A stretch of DNA of 64,000 nucleotides from Hydnum rufescens UP504 (taxonomy: Eukaryota; Basidiomycota; Agaricomycetes; Cantharellales; Hydnaceae), in contig MU128982.1 of NCBI GenBank assembly GCA_014904985.1, positions 1 to 64,000 of the forward strand, read 5' to 3'. Shown here piece by piece: positions 36,367 through 48,906 of this stretch. Positions within the stretch are counted from its first letter, which is position 1; each line of letters begins with the position of its first letter. The notes beneath the pieces are model-generated. The model was not told the DNA's origin. It did not search any database and was given only the letters and a program-made list of their open reading frames with translations. Both the position numbers and the translations under genes were made by a program.

Positions 36367-37001
36367 TTGAAGGGAATGAAATTGAACATGTTCTGTAGTT
36401 CACGGCGACCCCAGAACTCTGGTGCTTCTTTGAGCACGCATTTGTTGACACCACACAGGTGAGCATTCGCACTTATCAAGGAAATGCGGAGAGCCGTCTT
36501 GTTTCTGATTAGGTCTCCGCCCTTATCGTAGCCCAACAAACAATATGGTGTATGTTGGGGCCCGTGGTCAGGCTTCTTCCCCCCATTTTCCTGCGGCAAA
36601 GACGTGCGTTCAACGAAACAATAGCTCTTGATGAAATTAATCCGCGAGATTCACTATAGGCATCCCTTGGGCCCCATGATCTCCTCTCGTTCGGTCGAGT
36701 GAGCTCAGATCTGCTCCGCTGTCTCACTGTAATATGCTTATTGCTCGCTTCCAGCTCTCAAGGTTCTGCGCAGTCCTCAGATACTTTGCAGTCCCAAGGA
36801 TCTCGCTATGAGTGCGGTCTCTTAGTTGCACGGTGTGGTTTGGCGTCTAATCACTACCTTTATCGTCAGAAGGAGGCATCAGAACTTTTCGTCATCTCAG
36901 TTAACGCCGTCCTCAAGGTGCGAATTCCAAGTCTCATATCTCTGGCACCATTCTCAAGTCCTAAACATCTGGTAGTCCTATTTATCTCACATCCTCTCGC
37001 C
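36367..37001. other. Intergenic, no feature found
   Basis: Between the ADAM remnant and the PHD gene; presumably holds the PHD gene promoter. Confidence 0.45.
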
Positions 37002-39675
37002 ATGAACCTCCAGGAAGCTCTGCCTCCCCGGACCGTGAAAGGCTCGTATGTTCTTGTTTTTGTTGTATTCAGATACTAACATGTCGGTGCAGTGTCACGA
37101 ACTCCGCATATTCGCCTCGAGACTTATACAGTGCTTCCCCCGCTCGTCTCGCCCCCGCCCACGTGATCAGTCGTTCTCGTTCTGGCGCTACTTCGTCCCC
37201 AGACGTATTCGAGACCTCGGTTTCTAGTTTCACGAAATTAGGTGACGCTATTGGTGGGAGTCAGGCGACTCCGCTTTTACCTGCCTTTGAAGAGAATGTG
37301 GATTCACCGCGAAGCTCTCGCACCGCCAAACGATCCTCGCGTTCTCCTGCCCGGTTCTCATCTTCCTCGTCTCTGTTCCAGGGCAGTCAGGAATCTTCAC
37401 GCCCTAGCTCGCGTCAGATGAATAGGGTGGAGGACGTTGTCGATCATGTATTCCGTATCAGCACGCCTACGAAGAGTCTGTCGAACGTGACTACTGCCTC
37501 GTCCCGTCATTCGACACCCGTCCCTCAGCAGGCACATCCTCAGACTCCCCCTTTAGGGGGGGATGCGGATCGCTTGCTCTCTGAGACACTGGCGGAGCGC
37601 CGTGGACGAAACGGTGATTCCCAACGACGGCGGCCGGAATACCTTAAACGCATTAGCAGTCAAAAGAAGAATGCTGGCGTAGCGGTTGTAGAGGCTGAAC
37701 CCCTCGATTCCCACCCACCCGAGGGCATCATGCCCTCAGTCTTGGAATTGCGTTTTCTCCCGTTAAAGGCCGTAGAATCCAACTAGTTCGGCCGTCCTCT
37801 CCTTCAACCGCATCTCAAGCATCGCCTCGATCCCCTCATTTTCCACCAACCAGCAGTATGTCAAATTTAACCCTTCAGTGGTTGCAATCATCCCCTTTGA
37901 CTCCGCCGAACGAAAAGCCTCGGCTTGTGGACGAAGCAGAGAAAGAGTCAAGAAAGCGACGACGCCTAGCGGCTTTCCTAGATGATAAATCCCCTCGACT
38001 ATCACCTCTTAAGCCGGTGGAGGTGACAGGAATGGGGAGGATAGCGGTCCATCCGGACGACATAACCGAAGTTTTCGTTTCTCCTGTGAAGAAAATCACG
38101 AAAAAGAAGGGTCTCGCAGAGCTGCTCCGGTTCCTGCACCGGTCAGGAAAACTACGATATTTGGTCTGGAAGTTCGAGAAGACCCGTTGCACCCGTTGCG
38201 ATCCCTCACCACTGCCGTCCAAAAGTAATGAGGTGAAGGTCGAGGTTCCGGAATGGCCTGAAACAGCCTTTCCTTGGTCTTCCGATTCGCACCAAGCCGA
38301 CGATTTAAAAGCAGAGGCTAGGAAACAGCGGTTGCGGCATCTGCAAGAATTCCTCGATCGAGAAACAGACGAGGAGGACTCGGATGAACTCGAGGGTGAG
38401 GCTCGTGGGCCTGTCGATCTTCGTGTTCATAGATCCCCGTCGACGCCGCCACAACTCGGCAACGGTAAATCGATCTTGACGGAGCCAGAGTCTTCACTCT
38501 TGGTACGATCTATCTCGTCCTTCAGCGATCCTGGCGATGCTCGTACAGCATTTTTCGCGAAACATCGAGTCCGTGCGATCGCCTCAAGGATCTCTCGAGA
38601 GCAATCCCCCGAGAATGGAAATGGCCTGGAGGAAGATGATGATGGAGCGATTAATTGTACATGTGGTCAAGACAACATGGGGACTCCGATGGTGCGTTGT
38701 GATTCATGCAATACTTGGTCCCACCAGGAATGTGTTGGCATTGTCGACGAATCGCAATTGGAAGGAGAATGGTTCTGTTACAACTGCGAGCAGCGCATGG
38801 TCGCCGATGCCAGCCGCGAACCTGCATTTACACTAACTTCTGAATCTCCTCGTCCTCGTGCGATCCCTTCCGTCAAGTTCTATGAGCCACCTCCAGCTTC
38901 TCCTCTCGTTGCTCCAGCCGCCTCCCGCGCTCCTGATCCAGTCCCATCCACCCCGAAGAGAGCCTCTGCTCACAACGGGGTGTCTACTCCATTCTCTCTT
39001 GCCAAGTCTGCAGCATGGGATTTGGGTAACGTGGTAGGATCGAGCAATCTGCGGACTCCCAGAACCCCACTCACACAACGCCCAATGGACATGCGAATGT
39101 ACTCGACTCCCAAGTTTTTCTCCGAGTACGATTCAGGTGGTCTCCTGCAAGATGCGTTTGATCCCACCTCAACCCCATCCAGAGGTATTCAATTCGGAAC
39201 GCCTTTTCGAGACCTGGGGTCATCCGGATCTGGGACGCCATGGGTGAATCAATATGGACAGCCGCCCACCACTCCCACCAATCGTTCACGTAATAATCAT
39301 GCTCAAAATAATTCCTTTGATGAAGGGCGTTCCAGCAGTGCCACTGATGATAGCCCGAGGCCATCGACCTCACGTTCGATTGCCTTGCATCTTAATGACA
39401 CCCCAACGCGCTCTAATGATCCCCGTTCTCGCCTTGATCTGCAATCTCCCCTTTCTACTCCTTACACGTCCTCACCGAGTCTCGGATCTTTCGAAAGTCT
39501 CGATCTCCATTCTGCCAAACGCGAATACACGTCCATATCATCGATACGTTCTGACCCCAACGATGCTTCACATGGACTTGCCACATTTAAAGGCAAGGCC
39601 AAAGATGGCACCTCTGTTCCTCCAAATGAATCTGCTGTTCGAACTGGAAGTGGTAGCGACGAGGATCGGTATTAG
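37002..39675 (+). CDS. PHD-finger protein, likely chromatin reader
   Basis: A single C4HC3 PHD finger (CTCGQDNMGTPMVRCDSC, HQECVG, WFCYNC; about 38655-38800, near residues 535-585 of about 875) would read the histone H3 tail. The rest is low-complexity Ser/Pro-rich sequence, with a motif SPVKGRRIQL shortly after residue 250. Exon 1 is 37002-37045 and exon 2 is 37093-39675. The frame breaks once near 37744; one more G there joins both parts into 875 residues. It may be a Cti6-like subunit of an Rpd3-type complex, but that is a guess. A second possible compensating pair of shifts at 38090-38230 is unproven. Confidence 0.75.
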
Positions 39676-41124
39676 GTCTTCAGTCGCCTTTGTCGTTTTG
39701 TCCCATTCTGCTTCCTGGCGTTTACAGCACATTCATGTAACAACTACTTATATCTTCCTACTTTCGGGTGCTTCGCTTTGTCTTATATTGGGTTCATCTC
39801 CCTCACATCTCTCCACCATATACTATAGCATGAATAACCGCAGATTCTGCTGGCGCTACTATTATTCTGCAGGGTGATTCGGAAATCGCTTGAATGGAAA
39901 GGCGCGACTCGTGGAAACATCGGTCAGGGACTCCAAAAAATTATCAAGATTCCTTGTCCAAACGGATGTACAAGAGGGATTTTCGAGCAAATGAAGTTCG
40001 TCAGTGGCATCCGCCCTCGAACTTCATCGCGTACCGTACTTAATGCTCCCTACAGCTCATTTTATAGGGCATTAATCGTCATCCTTTTCTGGAGGAGGAC
40101 CGCACGGTTGTAGCATACGCTTCGAAAGGAAAAGAAATATCAAAATGGGTTTTGTCGACGCCGATCGCTGGGCGCTCACCTCTGTCATCTCAAATTTAAC
40201 GCGCCCGATGGATTCGTTGTCGCCGATGGCCAAATATAAGGATAGAGGGAAATGGCCGACAATCGAGGCGCATGTATCTCTGTGCTGGTGGGTTAACCAG
40301 TCGCTAGTCCGTCCAATTCTGTCGTCAGAGATGGAAAAGGAAGACTTGGTTGGAATGTCGTACTATTTCGTCATGTCAGCATGGCCTGGTCAAACATAGG
40401 TCAGTATCGACACCTGGGATTTACCTTTCACGCTGTAACGTACCGGTTCCAGTGTATCGAGCATGGACTAAAGAATCAGTGTCAGCAAGTAAATCCTGCT
40501 TTGCAGTACGAACTGCTCACGGTGCTCTGTTTGTGTCGTTGCAGTGAAGCGAAGTTCCGAGGACTATGGAAATGCCTGAGTGGATAAGGTACCAATGAAG
40601 GAAGATGATCGCCTACCATATTGTTACACCAAGGTCGTTTGACACACGTGAGTCTGATACCGGATATTGCCGTGCTCATCCGCCCGTTTTGTTAGTAGCC
40701 AAGCTCATGGAAGGCCCAGCCCCCAGAAATTTGGGCAATTCTTGGTGTGGAACCTAGCATTATTCCCGGTAATTTCGAACAAAATTTTGGTTGGACTCAG
40801 GACGGCCTATCAATGATTCAATGTCTTCCGACCGGGAGCCCTGACTCGCGTTGCGAAAAGATGTTGGCACATTTTTGTACACAAACTAACGGATACTCGT
40901 AATGGTGGGCTATTATGTACACTCGGTTATCAGAGAGTCTATCCATCGGCAGATTGATAGTCCCATATTGGACACAATTCCCCGGAACGAGGCCCCCCGC
41001 ACGCACGTACAGTTTGCACGGTAAAATTGATTTCCCAAATCATTATCCCACCAAAGAGTCATCTGGTCTTCGTAAAGCTATGTCGCACCAAAAATCCTGT
41101 GGGATCCCCCAAGTTCAGAATTCG
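39676..41124. other. Gene-free stretch
   Basis: About 1.4 kb between convergent genes. Open frames here are short and unrecognised. Confidence 0.5.
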
Positions 41125-43018
41125 TCAAGCCGATGGGAGAGTGAAACGAACGTCAATTCCGAGGAACCAGTGGGAGTACACTCTCCCCGGTCCATCCTTG
41201 GACTCAATACCGTCTACACTTCGGCCAAGTGCGTGACGATGAGGGCTGTCCTTCGAACGTGGAATGATGGAGAACGAATACCGCCAAAGTAGTGCCGGAA
41301 GAAGCTTCGACATCTCCATGAGTGGAATGTTTTTTCCCTCACAAAATAGAATAGGCAACGTTAGCTAGCTAGCCATGAGCAATCGGTTTGCATAACACAC
41401 GATGCAGATTCGATTTCCGGAACCGAACTGATCAAGGAGATTCAGCACCCCGTCACACAGTCGGGTTGAATACCCACCGATAGGAAGTTTCGCTCCATGG
41501 TGGCCCGGACCTCCTCAGATATATGAAGCCAGCGTTCGGGCCGGAACAATTCCGCATCTGGACCATACGCATGCTCCGTCCGGTGGAACACGTAAGCATT
41601 CGCCCCCACATGTGTCCCCGCTGGCAGGAAATACTTCCCTATCGTCATACCGCCCTCAGGAACTATACGGGGTAGCTCCATCGCGACGGGTGTGAAAAGT
41701 CTAACAGCCTCCTTGATGCAAGCCTGGAGATATTCGAGCTTTATACCTTGCGCATAGGTGACGGGCATCGATATGCGCTGGGCCTCGAAGGCAGAATCGA
41801 CTTCGGCTTGTAAGCGCCCGTACACAGTAGGGTGCGTTAGAACGTAGTAAAAGAACCCTGCCAGCGCCCCGGCGGTGGTGTCACTACCAGCCCCGAACAC
41901 GGATGTAGCTTGGGCAACCACGTCTGATGGCAAGAATAATGTGTTTGTCCCAGGATATTTCGCTTTTATGAATCCGGCAAGCATATCCCGGCGCACAGGC
42001 TCATCGTACGGTGCCTCAGCGAGTAGTTTGTATCTCTTGTTGACTCGCTCCCAGGTATGGGGAGAAATAACAGAGGGGGAATGCCGACTGGTCTTGCGCA
42101 AGATAGCGTTGACTAACGGAGCAACCAATCCTGGCAGAGCACCAGATATGGAACCAAAATAAGAAAGATTAGTGAAGACTCGCAATAGCGATGAAGCGTC
42201 TTGGCCACTTTGAAGAAGTCCAAACCCACAGCCAAACTATCACTGCCTTAGTCGGAGTACTTTCACAGGACGCACAAGTGACAACAGTGGACACTTACGG
42301 CGAGTTCACCAATAGTATCCGCGGCGAAATAGTGAAGCCACTTGTTGATTTCGACTGGCCTATGGGTGGTTTTCTCCCCAGTAACAGAAGCAAGGCGATC
42401 GAACTGTTCGAGAAGTTGCTGGACACATGGACCCACGTATTCTTCGAGCTCGATCAGAGACTTCATGGAATAGACGCGTGCCACCTGAAACCACCAGAAT
42501 TGGGTCTATTGTTAATCGTACTTTTAACGTAGTACATACCGAGCGCCTCCCCGACGCGTGTGAATGTGGATTGATATTGGAGAACAGGCTAGGTTTTGAC
42601 ATGATGGCCGCTAAGACAACAACATGTCACAACACACTGTAGCGGGAATCAAAAGGGAAATATTACCGAAGACGGAGTAGAATTTGGTCTTGTGGAAGTT
42701 GCTTCCATAGGCGTAGATGGTGCGAATCGCTTCTGGATCTGTGGTAGTGACAATACCTGGACCCAATCGAACCACATCGCCGTATTTGTCGTGCAAGGCT
42801 TTATGGTTCCAAGAGTATGTATTGGAACGAGCACTCAGGGATCGGAAAGTTGGTATCCCCAGACGAGCGGAAAGAGGACCTGGAATCTTAGCAAGAGGGT
42901 GGAAGAAAAAATTCCAGGCGCAGTAGAATATAATGGATATAGCGAGAGGGGTGAGGGTGAGTGGATGCGAGAGCAACTGGAGGAGTTGGATGAACAGAGA
43001 GATCACGATGGAAGTCAT
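41125..43018 (-). CDS. Cytochrome P450 monooxygenase
   Basis: 535 residues from six exons: 42667-43018, 42540-42610, 42299-42484, 41478-42236, 41401-41427, 41125-41337, all GT-AG and in frame. An N-terminal ER anchor (MTSIVISLFIQLL...LAISIIFYCAW) precedes the proline hinge (KIPGPL). The I-helix reads AGSDTTAG (about residue 317), ExxR is EAVR (about 378), the PERF-type motif is FRPERW (about 433), and the heme loop is FGSGNRICIG (457-466) with the Cys ligand. It resembles the pisatin-demethylase-like fungal clade. Substrate unknown. An upstream in-frame ATG at 43090 would add 24 residues; I prefer 43018 because the anchor begins there. Confidence 0.92.
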
Positions 43019-44514
43019 CACTGGATGGGCTCGAAGGCTGATCCTCAGGGAAAAGAAGAAGCCACGATATTTCTTCAAGGACAGAGGCATTATTTATATG
43101 ATTTTCGTATCAGCATGTGAGCGGATGCGCGAAGCTCAAGGCATATAGAACAGCAGAAGTCCCCAATAGAGATGGAATGGCGGCTGAGGAAGCACCTGGG
43201 CCAGCCTATGATGATCGCCCCCGATATGACCATGGAGGGGAGGATCGCACCTGCAAACGGGCATCGCTGACACCAATCCCACAGTGCGAGTCACGAAAAA
43301 AGATCCAAGAGGAAGCCCCTGCACAGGAGAGAGACGCAGTCCATGAACGGGGTGATTATTCGCAAGATTACAAACAAAATTCTGATCCGAGTCTACACAT
43401 TGAGGCTCATTAGATGTCGCGAGTGCTGAATGCTTCTTCCGAAATGTTAGGAAAGTATATGGCCAACGGGTCCCACTCGGCTCGTGGGCCGAGGGTAACC
43501 GGAGGTCATCTACCATCCAAGGTGTAGTCCGAGGACTGGAAACAAGAGGCGGTGCCGCAGTCTCGTGTGCTTGAATGCCCACACTGCAGCAACGCCGCTC
43601 AGCTTCTCGCTCTTTATGCTCTTGCCTCTTCGTTGTCTATTATATAAATAAGGTATGAATATTCCCGGTACAATAAATGTGAGATCTGGTGTAGATTGGC
43701 AAGTCTGGTGTCGCTTTAGCTTTTAGGTCACATTTGTCCCCATAGTTGCGTCTTTCGGCCGATGCCGGAATGGGCACTTCGTGCCACAACAATGTATCCC
43801 TACTAAGAGAGTCTGGTTAACAAGGTTACGAGACCTCCTTGAGCTCGAATGTCAATGGTAAGTGATCGATCGTAAAAGAAACAAGGATATGACATTGATA
43901 GAGATAAAGGAACGATAATTGATGGGTTGGAAGCAGGCGACGAATCAGAACGCTCAAATTGACACGATTGGAATGATTAGATAATAGTCGGGTGTGACTT
44001 GCCTGTGAACAAGGTAACAGAACTGAATCGTATTGCACCCCACATGGAGTCCCAGACATTCGGAGGACGTGCGGGCCCCATTCATGATTGTCTCAATAAT
44101 TGGCGGTCCAGAGTCTCTTCTGCCGTTGCGTTCATGGCGATCCACCCAACATTTTTTGGATCAAATATTTCTCTTCGAGTGTCTACTCAGCATTGTCTTC
44201 TGGAGCTCCTTTATCTGCCTTGGGCTGCGGCTGCACTTGCTTATGTGCTTATGATGCGTGAAACTCGATCGATCTGCTGTTATTGTCGATTTGCTAAAGC
44301 CGACGCCGACTCATTTACTTCACTCTACTCATTGATCCGTCTTCCGCTGCGCTCCCCGTCTTCAATTCTTCCAAGGCCTCAGGCGTGTTATGATCCGGCC
44401 GTTCGCTATGAAGATGTGTGCACGGGTATAGGCCTCAAGGGTTGGGCTCTTTTGTTTGGGATGGGGCTGTCTTCCTTGTAGTCCATTTCACGACCCACAT
44501 CTCTGTTGGCCTCG
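43019..44514. other. Gene-free or unrecognised stretch
   Basis: An open frame of about 160 codons (43999-44481, plus) has no recognisable domain, and I do not call it a gene. This interval should hold promoters for the P450 (leftward) and the first Ctr gene (rightward). Confidence 0.45.
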
Positions 44515-45118
44515 ATGGTTATTTTCAACCTTCATTTTTCGTCTGGGGATCCGATTTGGTTCGCCATGTGGCAGCCTACGAGCCATAGGGCTGTTGTCGG
44601 CGCATGCAGCGGGCTGGTACTTCTGGCAATTTTCGAGAAATTAGTATCTTGCATGCGAAGTGTTCTAGAGGTGGAATGGAAGCGATGGTGCTGGCCGTGC
44701 ATAACTGGCACTCGACATCACAAAACTCACCCATTTTTTTCACTCACCAGGTCCTTGAAATTCGAAACCGAGGCCCTTCGCAGAAGAAACATGCTTGTCT
44801 CTGGAAAGGATTCGCCGGCAACCATCACACCCTCCGGACCACCTCTTTCTGGACAAAAACCTCGTTCCGCCAAATTTATGCACTCACACGATGTTGGTCA
44901 CGGAGCGATGCGCCTCGCTGAAGCCACCCTGTCATATTTGCTTTTACTGACTGTGTGGTAAGTTTTGTTGCAATTGATACTTTCTTGGGGAAAACTCAAT
45001 CTGGAAATGCTCTCCAAGGACGCGAAATGTCTGGTATATTGTCAGTGTGATAATAGGACACGGAATCGGGCCGCTACTGTTCGGAAGATTTGAGTCACCG
45101 GCGTCCCTGCTGCCCTAG
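44515..45118 (+). CDS. Ctr-type copper transporter paralogue, motif-deficient
   Basis: 159 residues from exons 44515-44687, 44751-44957, 45019-45118. It has three TM segments as in Ctr proteins: TM1 AVVGACSGLVLLAIFEK, TM2 LAEATLSYLLLLTVW, TM3 YIVSVIIGHGIGPLLFGRF. The GxxxG packing motif is kept in TM3 (GHGIG), but the TM2 Met-x3-Met copper-conducting motif is absent, replaced by Leu and Val. The N-terminus also lacks a Met cluster. It lies 406 bp upstream of a second Ctr gene in the same orientation. The role may be altered or lost; an additional upstream exon cannot be excluded. Confidence 0.75.
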
Positions 45119-45410
45119 ATGATGAATTACTATCTTGGATCTTCTTCGTTATGTATTTTCTATGTATGATGATTACTTTACGCTGATGAGCTCATTCGGC
45201 TGCGAAAGTTTGTCCTTCTGCGCTTGGGAGACTTCACGAAGAAATATCGTGGGCGACCCTGCGGTCCCTGGGCTTCCCTGACATATTGTGCATAAAAGAG
45301 GGTGAATAACCTTGTAGAAGAGCAGAGGGCACCATTCGCAGTAAATACATAATTTTTTCGCCGATCGGGGTTATCGCAAAAAGTTTTTTATTGAGATCTG
45401 CTTCCACGAT

Positions 45411-45420
45411 CATATATATG
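45411..45420 (+). promoter_or_regulatory. TATA-like element of the second Ctr gene
   Basis: CATATATATG lies about 105 bp before the ATG at 45525. Confidence 0.4.
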
Positions 45421-45524
45421 TAAGGGCGCTAGACAGGAACTATATCTGGTATCCCGTTTGTTCTCGCGACGCAGTACGCCAACGAACAACCCCCCACCCC
45501 TGCGTTATCCCCCACTGCGACGTC

Positions 45525-46183
45525 ATGTCTTTGGATAATCCAGGACCACCGACACCAACATCAGCTGTTCGCCCACATGCACAGATGATACCTCACCTGC
45601 ACTTTACGCACGGAGACTCACTGTGGCTGCTGCAAATCACCCCATCGAGTAGCGGCGCTGTAGCGGGCGCTTGTATATTCCTCGTCGCTCTTGCGATGTT
45701 TGAGCGCTTCTACACTGGTTGGAGTGGGAGACTGAAGGCCCGATGGTCTCGGTCGTGCGTAGCGGATCCCAATGAGAACAAACCACCCCCTTAATGATCT
45801 CTTACGATAGTGCTCAGATGCTGATGAACCCAAGTCCGCCCTCACCCGCTTCGAACGAAAAACCAAATGCAGCGAGCTCGATTTCGAGCGGCGCATCCCG
45901 TACTTTCACCAGGACCATACCGCCGTTTATCATTTCGCACGATATTCCGCGCGGCGTCCTTTTCATGGGACATGCCTTACTGCGGTATATGCTCATGCTT
46001 GCAGTCATGTATGTGGTTCTATTCGTACTGACGAGAAAAACCGAGATTGACCTTCGCACCTTCTCTCCGGCTCGGGCATTCAGGACATACAGTGCTTCGT
46101 ACATAATCTCAATCTTGATAGGGCTGAGCATAGGCGAGGTAGCTTACGGGAGATTAGCGTATGAATCTGTGGTAGAATTCTGA
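45525..46183 (+). CDS. Ctr-type copper transporter
   Basis: 175 residues from exons 45525-45754, 45811-46008, 46084-46183, GT-AG and in frame. Three TM segments: TM1 AVAGACIFLVALAMFER, TM2 ALLRYMLMLAVMTY with Met-x3-Met (MLAVM) formed across the second splice junction, TM3 YIISILIGLSIGEVAYGRL with GLSIG. Ctr trimers pass Cu(I) through rings of these methionines at the plasma or vacuolar membrane. A His/Met-containing N-terminus (MIPHLHFTHGDSLW) could bind copper. Tandem duplicate of 44515-45118 but with the metal-path residues intact. Confidence 0.88.
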
Positions 46184-47215
46184 TCCACGAGCCTGCTTCA
46201 TGTGTTATTGTATTTTTCGCAAATTGGCCGACATCCGAAGTGTACAGTACAGGTGGAGTCGGCGGCGCTTGCCGAGCACACTTTTCCAATGTTCAAGATT
46301 GCTTCCACTCCATTTGGCTCTACGCCGCGCGGCGCACTTGATGTGAAATAAACAGTTCGAAGGCCACTCGGTCAAAATGGACGAGTGCCTTCATTTCCGC
46401 TATACTGGCCTTTCCCATTGCCTATCTATGGTTGGGAAAACACGTCAAATCTTAATCAGTTTCTTTATCTATCTTGGTTCTGATGTCTTTCCTTTCTCGT
46501 TGGGGCCTCCCTGTTAGTTCCGATCTCTAGTTCATTGTCGATGTCGATGTTCAACCCCGTCCTCTCTTGGCTTTCACCGATGTTTGTCATGCCTCGTGTT
46601 CATGGATCCTCCTGATACCCGAGCTTTGTTTGGCACTATTGAAACTAGTCATCCGCGTCTTCCCTATGCTGGAATTTTGTCACTCGTATACGGAGAGGCT
46701 TCGAAAGTAGCTATTTTTCTGACATCTTGTTGCCCGAAACACCCACGCCCTCTATGTGGCCGTAGCCCCAAGTTGCTCGTAGCAAGTCCAACCGGTCCGA
46801 TGCCTCCAATATTCTCTCTGGCTTATTCTCGCTGTTTTCTTCCCTGCCGTCGGGGTCTCCACTGGGTATCATGTGACACGGTGCATTCCGAAGCGGTTAG
46901 GAGCCCCTTTCCAGTCCAGACTCAGTAAAACACGCACGAACCTCGCGTTTGCGCTCAGTCTGCCCTGGAGATTCCCATCACGCCACTAAACTAATCCTCT
47001 CTCGGTCGTATTCGTCTCAACTCCATTCCTTCTGCAGATCGCTGGGCCATCAGTAACGCATTTGTCCAGGCCTCGTTTCCTCGTGTCCCTCTCCGCCTCC
47101 AGACGTCCTGCCACAATCTTTTTCGACAGAACTCAATCACTGACCCGTTTCATCCCCGTAATATATCATTACCATGTGGTAAGTTGCAGGCCCACACACC
47201 CAGTGGCGCTGTCCG
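46184..47215. other. No supported gene
   Basis: Coding-like fragments near 46584-46928 and 47062-47170 could be upstream exons of the next gene; I could not join them. Confidence 0.4.
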
Positions 47216-48304
47216 ATGATCCAAACCCTCGTAGGTGTGACAACTGCCTTCTGCTCTTCCCTCTTGTATGTGGAATGTTGTATTTTATCCACTTGAGACC
47301 AAGCCTAGATCTAATTCCATTCCCTCTGCAGCGTGGGGGCGCTCTCGTTTTATCTGGCTTTATCACTGTACGTCATTGGATGTTTTTGCAGAGAACCCTA
47401 TTGTATCCCGTGTAGCACTCCACAAGCTGACTTCCGGCGTTTCTCTGCAGATATATAGCATCGTCGGAGGAGTCCTGCTCTTCAAATACGGCCAATTCGT
47501 CTATTTCCGATACTATGAATGGTCAGTGTTTTTTTCCTGAACGAAATAACAGACAGATCAGTGACAACTCGTTTTCTCTAATGGCAGGGATATCTTTGGT
47601 GCTATTTCCATGTTGGTTGCGTTCATTGCACTGATTAATGCCTTTGCGCTCTCGAATGTGCGTTTTTGTCGGCCATTCTTTCTTATCTTCCGTACCATTG
47701 ACTACGGTGTCTATGTATCTGGAACCTTCTAGGAATCGGTAATCTTCGCAAGGGTGTGCTCGTTCTTCTGGCCCTCTGCCCTGATTATCTGCTCCATTCG
47801 GGGCATCTTTATGATCGTGGAGTTGAATCGAGGGTAAGCGGCCTTCCGAATTATGGGGATGACTCGGTACAACTCACTCCACCGGTTTTTGCGTCCAGAA
47901 AAAGCAAGATCCAATGGGAATGCGACCACGGCGGCTACCTATACGGCGCCAACTCCGACCAGTACGTGGGGGGAAGTGATCCCCCATTTTCCACTGGGAT
48001 CTGTCGGTACGGTGTGAGCGGTTTGTACTCTGCCGTCGTGATATCTGTCATCGTGGATCTAGGGTTTCAGGTCAGGATCCTCGCGGCTCTTGCAGTTCTT
48101 CCAGGGCAATTGTTCATCCTTTGCTGTCTACTCCACCCCCCCCAGATGTACATGGCGTTCTTGAACTCGCGCTTCTCGAAACGATTGTTGAAATATACTG
48201 GGTTTGTCGGTCCTGACGGCAGTGGTGAGCTTGCCGAGTGCTTCCTTTCTTCCGGGTGTTGCTCTTGTGACTGATTGGAGCTGACAGGCTATTACAACGC
48301 TTGA
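47216..48304 (+). CDS. Small multi-pass membrane protein, family not recognised
   Basis: Eight exons (47216-47265, 47332-47371, 47451-47521, 47588-47657, 47733-47833, 47899-48070, 48146-48224, 48288-48304) splice in frame to 199 residues. About four to five hydrophobic segments are visible (SFYLALSLYIYSIVGGVLLF, AISMLVAFIALINAFAL, SFFWPSALIICSIRGIFMIV, LYSAVVISVIVDLGF). A conserved-looking luminal loop holds WECDHGGYLYG and a later Cys, and the C-terminus ends GYYNA. I have seen similar unnamed proteins in Agaricomycetes but know no function. The N-terminal start is the least certain part. Confidence 0.6.
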
Positions 48305-48875
48305 GGGCGGCGTCATGAGCGCCACATCGCCCGCTTTCTTTATCCCTCCTTTGATTATGACCTGATGACTATTCTCTGGTGACATGTTACATAATTATTG
48401 GACATGGGCCCCTAGCTCGTTTGTTGATGTTTTTGATTACGATTTCCTCACGAAATGCTATGCTGCCACGACAGGATCTAACGTGCGGTCAGGGGGAATT
48501 ATCACCGAGGGAAGTGATTTACTCGGTACCGATGCAAGGTAATTACTTCGAAAGCTACAGACACGAGGCGATAAGCGCGTTTGCAATAGTTTCCTTGTTT
48601 GCTATGTAAACCGCTATCCTGGAGCAGTAGCCCCTATCTGGGTTGCATGGCCATTGCTGGGTGATTGTTGCCTTAATGGTCCTTGACGGGTCTAGTCCCT
48701 GCTATGGGGACAACGGCTGAAAGGGGCAAGTCATCGTACTGGAGTTCCCTCGGCGTCGGCCCCATCCTCTCTCAGCCTAGGCCAAGGAGGAGCGGGCAGC
48801 GGTTGGGGCTGGCGACCGTGAAACGTAGTCCCTCTTACGAAAAACAAAAAAAGCCGGGGCCCAGAATTACCACAT

Positions 48876-48906
48876 CCAATTCATCCAATCATGGCAGGGG
48901 TATAAA
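48876..48906 (+). promoter_or_regulatory. Two CCAAT boxes and a TATA box
   Basis: CCAAT at 48876-48880 and 48885-48889, then TATAAA at 48901-48906, followed by a long C/T-rich leader to the bHLH start at 49202. A well-formed core promoter by fungal standards. Confidence 0.6.

Noticed and set aside
38090..38230. A second protein-like frame inside the PHD gene
   Set aside because: It needs two compensating indels, and the current frame is open throughout; noted only as a possibility.
41428..41500. Apparent broken or frameshifted P450 heme motif (GYSTRLCDG in another frame)
   Set aside because: It lies in the intron 41428-41477. The real heme loop is in the next 27-nt exon and is intact.
43999..44481. 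160-codon open frame as a further Ctr or membrane gene
   Set aside because: No Ctr motifs or consistent TM pattern; likely chance.
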